DNA of 30,906 nt from assembly GCA_016794075.1 (NCBI GenBank), contig JAEUKU010000106.1, positions 1 to 30,906 on the forward strand, given 5' to 3'. The position numbers and the translations under genes were made by a program. Source of the stretch: Rhodospirillaceae bacterium (lineage in GTDB: Bacteria; Pseudomonadota; Alphaproteobacteria; Dongiales; Dongiaceae). Positions 25,384 to 30,906 of this stretch are shown piece by piece. The notes under the pieces were generated by a model. That model saw only the letters and a program-made list of their open reading frames with translations, was not told the origin of the DNA and ran no database searches. Each line of letters opens with the position of its first letter. The first letter of the stretch is position 1.

Positions 25384-26873
25384 GTGGTCTCGCGGACTTT
25401 CTTCAAGGCGGCGTAGAGCTCGCGGTATTGCGGATAGAAGGCATCGTAGCGTCTGGCATCGGCCGGGTTCGGCTCGATCACCTTGGAGGTGCGCACCATG
25501 GCCCTGGCGCCGTCCTCGATGGTCTTGAAGCGGCCGATGCCATGGGCGGCCAGGATGGCGCAGCCCAAGGCCGGCGCGTCGGGAACCTCGGTCAATTCAA
25601 GGGGCGCGCCGATCGTGTCGGCGTGGATCTGCAGCCAGAGCGGCGAGTTGACGGCGCCGCCGGAGACGACGATCCGCTTCGCCGCGAAGGCGTTGCCGAA
25701 ATTCTCGACGATCAGCTTGGTGCCGAGGCAGATGCCCTCGATGATGGCGCGGTAGATGTGGGCAGGCGTGTGCTTCAGCGTCAGGCCGGTGATGGCGCCG
25801 CGCGACAGGGCGTCGGTATAGGGCGTGCGGTTGCCCTGGAAGTGGTCCAGCACCAGCAGGCCTTCGCAGCCTGGCTCGATCCCGGCGGCCTGTTCGTTCA
25901 GTGCGTCGAAACTGGTGGCTTCGGCGAAATGGCGCTTGAACCAGGCGATGACCGAGCCGGTCGAGGTCTGGCCGCCTTCGATGATCGGCTTGCCGGGATA
26001 GACCGCGTCCATGTACGTGCCCCAGATTCCCGCTGCGTGGACCGGCTTGGCGGCAACGCCCAGATGCAGATGCGAGGACCCGGTGATCAGCGCCATCTCG
26101 CCCGGCTCGGTGACGCCGAGGCCGATCACGCCGATGAAGGCGTCGGCGCCGCCCTGGACGACCGGCGTACCGGCCTTGAGGCCGAGATGCTCGGCAGCTT
26201 CGTGGGTGAGGCCGTCGATCACGTCGCCGGGGCGCACGATCTCCTGCGGCCACTTTTCCTCAAGCTCGGGAATGTCGAGGCGCACCAGCAGCGATGTCGG
26301 CCTGCCGCCATGCTGGCTCTGGTAGTGCCAGCGCACCGCCATGTTGTCGAGGGAGGCGACCCAGCGCCCGGTCAGGCGCAAATTGATGTAGTCCTGGTAT
26401 TCGCCGATCCTGGCGGCGCGGGCGAAGAGCTCCGGCTGGTGCCGCTTCATCCACAAGGATTTCGGGATCATCCACTCGGCGGAGACAGGGCCAGAGCCGC
26501 CGCCATTCACGCGCAGCGCCGGATCGCCGCTGGCCGCCACCAGCGCGGCCTCCTCGGCCGAGCGCACATCCATCCAGATCATCGCCGGGCGCAGCGGCGT
26601 GCCGTTCTGATCCAGCGCGACCACGGAACAGCAGGTCGTGTCGACGGCCAGTGCCGCAACCTGGTCGCTGGAGATCCCAGCGGCCTGCAGCGCGCCGCGC
26701 ACCGCCTCGCCCAGGCATCGCCACCAATCTTCGGGGTTCTGCTCGGCCCAACTCGGTTTGGGGAAGTCGGTCTTGTAGGGCGCGGCCTTCGAGCCCTTCG
26801 GCCGCCCATCGAGGTCGAAGACGATGGCGCGGATGCTCTCCGTGCCGCCATCGATGCCCAGCAGATACGCCAT
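25380..26873 (-). CDS. FGGY-family carbohydrate kinase
   Basis: This 497-residue sugar kinase starts at ATG 26873 (MAYLLGIDGGTESIRAIVFD), with AGGGGCGGCG before it. It has the FGGY-type phosphate motif GIDGGTESIR, then WAEQNPEDWWRCLGEAV and AVDTTCCSVVALD. The catalytic Asp is in VVQGGADAFIGVIGLG. The ATPase part shows HFQGNRTPYTDALSRGAITGLTL and IVVSGGAVNSPLWLQIHAD. The pattern is closest to ribulokinase-like or polyol kinases rather than xylulokinase or glycerol kinase, and the exact sugar is not evident. It opens the operon with acoA, acoB, acoC and the amidase genes. A 206-bp repeat element lies just upstream. No clear promoter was found between 26874 and 26980. Confidence 0.85.
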   Translation of the reverse strand: MAYLLGIDGGTESIRAIVFDLDGRPKGSKAAPYKTDFPKPSWAEQNPEDWWRCLGEAVRGALQAAGISSDQVAALAVDTTCCSVVALDQNGTPLRPAMIWMDVRSAEEAALVAASGDPALRVNGGGSGPVSAEWMIPKSLWMKRHQPELFARAARIGEYQDYINLRLTGRWVASLDNMAVRWHYQSQHGGRPTSLLVRLDIPELEEKWPQEIVRPGDVIDGLTHEAAEHLGLKAGTPVVQGGADAFIGVIGLGVTEPGEMALITGSSHLHLGVAAKPVHAAGIWGTYMDAVYPGKPIIEGGQTSTGSVIAWFKRHFAEATSFDALNEQAAGIEPGCEGLLVLDHFQGNRTPYTDALSRGAITGLTLKHTPAHIYRAIIEGICLGTKLIVENFGNAFAAKRIVVSGGAVNSPLWLQIHADTIGAPLELTEVPDAPALGCAILAAHGIGRFKTIEDGARAMVRTSKVIEPNPADARRYDAFYPQYRELYAALKKVRETT

Positions 26874-26979
26874 CGCCGCCCCTGAAGTATCTTGTCGCGC
26901 GCCGCACTAAAGCACAGGGACGCCGGGTGATGCAAAAGGGGCGGCCGAAACTCGTCCGCGCGCCGGATGGCCCATCTTT

Positions 26980-27185
26980 CCTCCCCCTTGAGGGGGGAGG
27001 ACGCGGAGGCTTAGCGAACACAGTGACCCCCGGGCTCTATCGACCCGGGGGCGGAGCTAGGTGGGGGTGACCTCGGTCTATCAGCTCGCGCTGCACCATG
27101 AAACCGAGCGTCGCAGGTCACCGCCATCCCAACCTTCCCCCCTCCCGTCGGCGCATGCCGACATTCGTCGGCGAGGGGGAAGGAG
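26980..27185. repeat. 206-bp inverted-repeat element, second member of the family at 21531-21717
   Basis: The left end is a hairpin, CCTCCCCC-TTGA-GGGGGAGG-like (26980-27000). It is followed after 4 bases by the shared core at 27005-27026 (19 of 22 positions identical to 21560-21581). Inside are a CCCGGG-type hairpin (CCCCCGGG at 27027-27034 pairing with CCCGGGGG at 27044-27051) and the pair GGTGACCT (27066-27073)/AGGTCACC (27115-27122). The right end is CCTTCCCCC (27133-27141) with GGGGGAAGG (27175-27183). It fills most of the 350-bp gap between the two FGGY kinase genes, and nothing else is recognisable there. Confidence 0.7.
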
Positions 27186-27223
27186 CAGAGCGAGGCAACG
27201 TACGAGCTTTGCGAAGCCGTGCT

Positions 27224-28618
27224 CTAGTTGAAAAACACCCGCTCCGTCTCGAAGAGCCGCATGGCGCCGGCCAGCGTGCGCCAGCGGGCGCGGTAGGGGG
27301 TGAGGTCGAGCGCGGGGCGCGGCGCGGGGGAAGGAATCCCGACTTTCATCGCCGGATCGGCGAGCAATGCGGCGCCGAGGCTGGTGCCAAGTGTTTCCAG
27401 GCTGGGCAGCACGTCGCTCGCGGGGCGGAGCGCGGCGAGCGCGGCGACGAAGACCTCGTTCCCGGCGAAGGGGCCTTCGACCACGATCGGCCCGCGTGCC
27501 TGGATCAGGTCGAGCATCAAATCTGTCATCAGCGCGCAATACAATGCGGCGAGCGTGGCGCGGTGCCAGGGAATGGCGTCGTGGCCTTGCGCATCGACGC
27601 AACGCCCGCGCGTGCCCGCGAAGGGGCCGCCCTGGTCGGAGAAGGCGGGCAGGCCATAGCACGGATTGGCGAGCAGAGCGGCGAGGCGATTTTCCGCCGA
27701 GCCGGGCTCTTCCGCCGCGTTGCCCTTGATCGCCTCGTATTCCCGTCCCCCGGCGAAACGCGCGCCGGCGATCAGATTGCCGCGCGCGTCGACATTGCCG
27801 AGGCAATCGAGGCTTTCGCCGCGCGCGGGCACCGCGCCGCCGGCGGCGAGCGGGATGATGAAGGTGCCGGTGGAGACGACCGCGAAGGGCTCGGGCAGAT
27901 TGAGCCGCCAGCGCAGGAAGGCGGCGTTGCTGTCATGGATGCCGGCGCGCACGCGGCAATCGGCGGGCAGGCCGGTCGCCGCGGCGATCTCCGGCTTCAG
28001 CGTGCCGATGATGTCGTCGGCCTTGCGCATGGGTGGGAACAGAGGGCGCCAACCGGCGCGGTCGACCAGCGCGGAGAAGTCCGCCGCGCGCGGTCGCCAG
28101 AGGTCCGAATGGTTGCCGAGCGCCGTCACCTCGCTGACCGTGACGCCGCTGAGCCGCCAGGCCCAGTATTGCGCATAGCCGAGGATGGCGGTGGCGCGGG
28201 CGAATTCCGCCGGGAAGCGGCGCTGCAGCCAGAACAGCTGGCGGCCGGGATTGTGGCTGCAGGGCAAGCGCGGCGACAGGGTTTCGGCGAAATTGCGCGC
28301 GAGCTTCTCGTATTCCGCGTCGTACTCGCCGATCTCCTGCTGATAGTCGAGCATCGGCAGGACCAGACCATCCGCGTCGATAACCGCCACGCTGGCGCCA
28401 TGCGCCACCGGGACGATGTCGGTGATGCGCGCGGTCTTGGCCAGCGATGCCAGTTCGGTCAGCGCCCAGCGCCAGATCGCCTCGACCGGCAGCTGCAGGT
28501 AGGGCGGGCCGGGGCACTCGTCGAGATGGGTGCGGCGCAACTCCATGACCTTGCCGCCGGCGACGAGGACCAGCTTCACATGGGTCTTGCCGACATCGAG
28601 GATGGCGATGGCGTCCAT
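27224..28618 (-). CDS. FGGY-type carbohydrate kinase (L-fuculokinase/rhamnulokinase-like)
   Basis: This 464-residue protein starts MDAIAILDVGKTHVKLVLV, where DVGKTHVK replaces the usual DxGTxxxK phosphate-binding motif. Later parts include PVAHGASVAVIDADG, MLDYQQEIGEYDAEYEKLA and the catalytic-region Asp in VRAGIHDSNAAFLRW, then FAVVSTGTFIIPLA and VVEGPFAGNEVFVAAL. The pattern fits the divergent COG1070 group found in fucose, rhamnose and related deoxysugar pathways. The ATG at 28618 has GGATGAGGA just before it, a tight spacing. It lies 42 bp downstream of a GNAT gene on the same strand, and a repeat element separates it from the next kinase. The sugar specificity is unknown. Confidence 0.78.
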   Translation of the reverse strand: MDAIAILDVGKTHVKLVLVAGGKVMELRRTHLDECPGPPYLQLPVEAIWRWALTELASLAKTARITDIVPVAHGASVAVIDADGLVLPMLDYQQEIGEYDAEYEKLARNFAETLSPRLPCSHNPGRQLFWLQRRFPAEFARATAILGYAQYWAWRLSGVTVSEVTALGNHSDLWRPRAADFSALVDRAGWRPLFPPMRKADDIIGTLKPEIAAATGLPADCRVRAGIHDSNAAFLRWRLNLPEPFAVVSTGTFIIPLAAGGAVPARGESLDCLGNVDARGNLIAGARFAGGREYEAIKGNAAEEPGSAENRLAALLANPCYGLPAFSDQGGPFAGTRGRCVDAQGHDAIPWHRATLAALYCALMTDLMLDLIQARGPIVVEGPFAGNEVFVAALAALRPASDVLPSLETLGTSLGAALLADPAMKVGIPSPAPRPALDLTPYRARWRTLAGAMRLFETERVFFN

Positions 28619-28660
28619 TCCTCATCCTTGCCGAAACCGGCGCAGATGGGGAAGGGGCTG

Positions 28661-29224
28661 TCAGGCGACGCAGGCCGGTGGGCGCGATCCGGTGTTCGCG
28701 GCCAGCGTCTTGCTCATCACGGTGAGGGCGAAACTCACGCCGCCGCCAAGGTCGATCCGCATCTCGCGCAGCGGCTGGTAGCCGAGGGTTCGGTAGAAGG
28801 CATGGCCGCTCACCGTGGCGCCGAGTTCCACGGTGGCGAAGCCCTCGCCCCGCAACCTGTCCTCCACCGCGTTCATGATGCGTCGGCCGATACCCCGGCG
28901 CGCCGCCAGCGGCTCGACGAAGACCGAGCGCACTGTTGCCCGGTCGCGGTTGGCGTAGCGATGCGCATCGGGCAGGTTGCGCGCATAGCCCGGCATCCGC
29001 GTGGTCCAGCCGCCGCAGCCGACCATCTCGCCGTCGCAGGTGGCGAGAAGATAGGTGCGGTCGGCGACCAGGTAGTCATCCATCGTGCCGACGCGGCTGA
29101 TGAAGGTCTCGATCTGGATCGCGGTGTAGTAGCCATGGCCCAGCACCCGAATGGACCTTGCCTGCAAGGCGCGCAGGGCCTGAAGGTCGCTCCGTTCGGC
29201 CAGGCGAATTTCAATGTGGCTCAT
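28661..29224 (-). CDS. GNAT family N-acetyltransferase
   Basis: This 187-residue acetyltransferase begins IEIRLAERSDLQALRALQ, the usual beta1-alpha1 of GNAT proteins. The acetyl-CoA-binding motif A is VRSVFVEPLAARRGIGRRIMNAVE, and motif B is VELGATVSGHAFYRTLGYQPL. It would transfer an acetyl group from acetyl-CoA to an amine; the substrate is not evident. It diverges from the LysR gene across a 101-bp gap and may be under its control, as is common for divergent LysR arrangements. The FGGY kinase follows it after 42 bp, possibly on one transcript. The last 15 residues (NTGSRPPACVA) are not conserved-looking. Confidence 0.85.
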   Translation of the reverse strand: MSHIEIRLAERSDLQALRALQARSIRVLGHGYYTAIQIETFISRVGTMDDYLVADRTYLLATCDGEMVGCGGWTTRMPGYARNLPDAHRYANRDRATVRSVFVEPLAARRGIGRRIMNAVEDRLRGEGFATVELGATVSGHAFYRTLGYQPLREMRIDLGGGVSFALTVMSKTLAANTGSRPPACVA

Positions 29225-29273
29225 TTCGGTCTCGCGCGTTGTGTCGTCCCGCGCAGCCGGTATAGGGCTCCGC

Positions 29274-29300
29274 TTTACATCACGGAAACGAATTTATAAT
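29274..29300 (+). promoter_or_regulatory. Putative sigma-70 promoter of the LysR gene
   Basis: TTTACA (29274-29279), 15 nt, then a perfect TATAAT (29295-29300), lies 25 bp before the likely start codon. The spacing is 1-2 nt shorter than ideal. CTTTAC one base upstream would give 16 nt. The AT-rich patch ATTTATAATAT stands out in otherwise GC-rich DNA and may also be part of the LysR operator for the divergent GNAT gene. Confidence 0.5.
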
Positions 29301-29325
29301 ATGCGTTAGATCAAGGAAGTTGATG

Positions 29326-30237
29326 ATGTTGGATCCCGATCTCCTGCGCACCTTCCTGGCGATCGCCGACGCCCGCAGCTTCACGGCTGCCGGCGCTGCG
29401 GTGGGGCGCACGCAATCGGCGGTCAGCATGCAGATTCGCCGCCTGGAGCAGCGGCTCGGTTGCGAGTTGCTGCGGCGGTCGGCCCACGAGGTGGCGCTCA
29501 CCCCCCAGGGCGAGATTCTCCGTCGCCACGCGCGGCAGATCCTCAACGCGCAGCGGGCGGCGCTGGCGGCCCTCAACCGGCCGGAGGCGCCTTATGAGAT
29601 TTCGCTCGGCATTCCCGACGACTATGCCCTCGGCTTGCTGCCGGTGGTGCTGCGGGACTTCGCCGCCGTCCACCCCAACGCCGCGGTCACCGTGACCTGC
29701 GAGCCGTCGCGCGACATCATCCACAACATGGCGGAGGGCGCCTATGACCTGGCGCTGGTGACGGAAGGGCAGGGGCCGGTGACGGGCCAGGTGGTGCACC
29801 AGGAGCCCTGCCACTGGGTGACGGCGGCGAAGGGCGACGCGCACCGGCGCGATCCGTTGCCGCTCGCCTTCGGCCCCGCGGGCGATACCTATCGCCGCTG
29901 GGCGATCGATCGGCTGGTGGACCAGGGGCGCGCCTTCCGCATGGCCTATACCTCCGTCAGCATGGCCGGCATCCGCGGCGCGGTTCTCTCGGGCCTGGCG
30001 GTGAGCGCCATGGCGAGGAGCTCCATGACCGCGGGGATGCGCACGCTCGCCGAGGCCGAGGGGTTTCCGGAACTGCCGGTGCTGCGCATTTGCCTGATGA
30101 CCAGCGCGCGCAGCCGCACGGACATGGTGCAGGCACTGGAGCACTTCCTGGTCGACCGGCTGCGCAAGCGCGCGGGCGACCTCGGCGGCAAGCCAACGCC
30201 GGCCGACAGGCGCAGGCGGCGCAGCGCGACGCTGTGA
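29326..30237 (+). CDS. LysR family transcriptional regulator
   Basis: This regulator has about 303 residues. The N-terminal winged helix reads LLRTFLAIADARSFTAAGAAVGRTQSAVSMQIRRLEQRLG, and the wing LTPQGEILRRHARQIL is the typical LysR DNA-binding domain. The C-terminal effector-binding domain has ISLGIPDDYALGLLPVVLRDFAAVHPNAAVTV and ALVTEGQGPVTG. The ATG at 29326 is 6 nt from AAGGAAG; the ATG at 29323 and TTG at 29320 lie in the same frame but sit closer to the SD. It is divergent from the GNAT and kinase genes, its most likely target. The C terminus is rich in arginine. The effector is unknown. Confidence 0.88.
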   Translation: MLDPDLLRTFLAIADARSFTAAGAAVGRTQSAVSMQIRRLEQRLGCELLRRSAHEVALTPQGEILRRHARQILNAQRAALAALNRPEAPYEISLGIPDDYALGLLPVVLRDFAAVHPNAAVTVTCEPSRDIIHNMAEGAYDLALVTEGQGPVTGQVVHQEPCHWVTAAKGDAHRRDPLPLAFGPAGDTYRRWAIDRLVDQGRAFRMAYTSVSMAGIRGAVLSGLAVSAMARSSMTAGMRTLAEAEGFPELPVLRICLMTSARSRTDMVQALEHFLVDRLRKRAGDLGGKPTPADRRRRRSATL

Positions 30238-30262
30238 GCGGGGATGGGTCGGCCGCAGCCCA

Positions 30263-30291
30263 TTGCAATTTATCTTGATATCAAATATTTT
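30263..30291 (+). promoter_or_regulatory. MarR-gene promoter with TTGATATCAA operator in the spacer
   Basis: TTGCAA (30263-30268), 17 nt, then TATTTT (30286-30291) is a fair sigma-70 promoter. The perfect 10-bp palindrome TTGATATCAA (30275-30284) lies within the spacer. Sites with this core are common for MarR-family repressors, so binding of the product here would block RNA polymerase. The palindrome does not extend further. Confidence 0.55.
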
Positions 30292-30325
30292 GGTAAAAAG
30301 ATTAATTCCAATCGAGGAAACCAGT

Positions 30326-30859
30326 GTGACCCAGCTGACCCAAATCCCTGGCGACATTGGCGATTCGATTGACGATCTGGTGCTGGATTGGCGCCGGACC
30401 CGGCCGGGGATCAATGCGACGCGCGAAGCCGGGCTGCTGCGCCTGGAGCGGCTGGCGGCACATCTGGAGCGTGATTTGGCGGTGCTGTGCGCTGGCCTGG
30501 GCCTGAAGCCCGGCCAGTTCCAGGTCCTGGCAGCCTTGCGCCGGCGCGAGCCGCAGCCGCTCACCGCCGGCGAGCTGGCGCAAGCGGCGATCCTGACCTC
30601 CGGCGCGATCACGCCGATCCTCGACAAGCTGGAGGCACAAGGCATGATCCGCCGCCAGCCGGACGATGCCGACCGGCGGGCGTGCCGCGTCACCATCACG
30701 GCCAAGGGGTGTGGCGTCATCGACCGGGCCTTGGATCTGCGCATGGCGCGCCATCGCGAACTTGCCGGCCTGCTCGACGGCGACGAGCGCGCGGCGCTGG
30801 CCGCGATCCTGCGCAAGCTGCTGCTGGCGGTGGAAGGCCCGCCGGCCGGGCCGCTCTAG
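30326..30859 (+). CDS. MarR family transcriptional regulator
   Basis: This 177-residue protein starts at GTG 30326, which has GAGGAAA 5 nt upstream. An upstream in-frame ATG at 30263 would place the start inside the promoter, so I rejected it. The winged helix-turn-helix is in the middle: LKPGQFQVLAALRRREPQPL, LTAGELAQAAILTSGAITPILDKLEAQGMI, then the wing RRQPDDADRRACRVTITAKG. Helices at both ends would form the dimer interface. A TTGATATCAA palindrome in its promoter suggests autorepression relieved by a small, perhaps phenolic or lipid, ligand. The next gene probably begins at 30891 and may be co-regulated. Confidence 0.85.
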   Translation: MTQLTQIPGDIGDSIDDLVLDWRRTRPGINATREAGLLRLERLAAHLERDLAVLCAGLGLKPGQFQVLAALRRREPQPLTAGELAQAAILTSGAITPILDKLEAQGMIRRQPDDADRRACRVTITAKGCGVIDRALDLRMARHRELAGLLDGDERAALAAILRKLLLAVEGPPAGPL

Positions 30860-30890
30860 CCAAACCGGGAGCGAGGGGGTAAGCAGAGTC

Positions 30891-30906
30891 ATGATCCGCC
30901 TCGGCG
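30891..30906 (+). CDS. Start of a further gene, cut by the window edge
   Basis: ATG at 30891 (MIRLG...) follows GAGGGGGTAAGCAGAGTC, 31 bp after the MarR stop. Only five codons are visible, so no product can be named. Position suggests a gene in the MarR transcript. Confidence 0.35.

Noticed and set aside
26980..27185. CRISPR array or tandem repeat
   Set aside because: The repeated C/G-rich units are inverted ends and internal hairpins of one element; there are no regularly spaced direct repeats with unique spacers.

Overview
The window is GC-rich, densely coded DNA that looks alphaproteobacterial, most likely from an environmental Rhodospirillales or Hyphomicrobiales type. The reasons are an RpiR-type inositol regulator next to iol genes, several FGGY sugar kinases, frequent GTG/TTG starts behind strong Shine-Dalgarno (SD) sequences, and short 'CGTCATCCCGGC' palindromic repeats between genes. 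This assignment is by style only, because no rRNA or marker gene is present. I saw no tRNA, rRNA, CRISPR array, transposase or phage gene.

Layout. (1) 1-4966 is a myo-inositol-type catabolic region: iolC (cut by the window edge) diverges from iolG. An RpiR-family regulator follows, and it diverges from a TIM-barrel isomerase and a second Gfo/Idh/MocA dehydrogenase. Matching AT-rich operator-like sites sit in both divergent promoter regions. (2) 5083-9330 is a tightly coupled cassette: thermostable-hemolysin family protein, AMP-forming acyl ligase, haem-oxygenase-like diiron enzyme, short-chain dehydrogenase, then a secreted TPR protein. It reads like a biosynthetic pathway for an acyl-derived small molecule and is the best candidate here for an undescribed system. 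An MFS transporter converges on it. (3) 10675-16008 holds a large MscS-type channel, a fumarylacetoacetate hydrolase (FAH) family enzyme, a xylulokinase and a small exported protein. (4) 16441-19085 is a three-gene set: small membrane protein, secreted HExxH metalloprotease and DUF1566-like protein.

(5) 19091-26873, all on the minus strand, is a probable catabolic operon. An FGGY kinase is followed by acetoin-dehydrogenase-like E1alpha, E1beta and E2, with 4-nt overlaps at every junction. Small- and large-subunit homologues of N,N-dimethylformamidase come next, and last a 44-codon remnant of a sugar ABC-transporter ATPase. No E3 (dihydrolipoamide dehydrogenase) is present. A 187-bp inverted-repeat element separates the two amidase subunit genes, and a related element (about 206 bp) lies upstream of the kinase. 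(6) 27224-30906 holds a second FGGY-type kinase with a GNAT acetyltransferase, a divergent LysR regulator with a good sigma-70-like promoter, a MarR regulator whose promoter spacer contains a TTGATATCAA palindrome, and the first codons of a further gene.

Taken together the window is an accessory catabolic and biosynthetic region rich in sugar or polyol kinases and oxidoreductases, with signs of decay (ABC remnant) and of small repeat insertions at operon joints.
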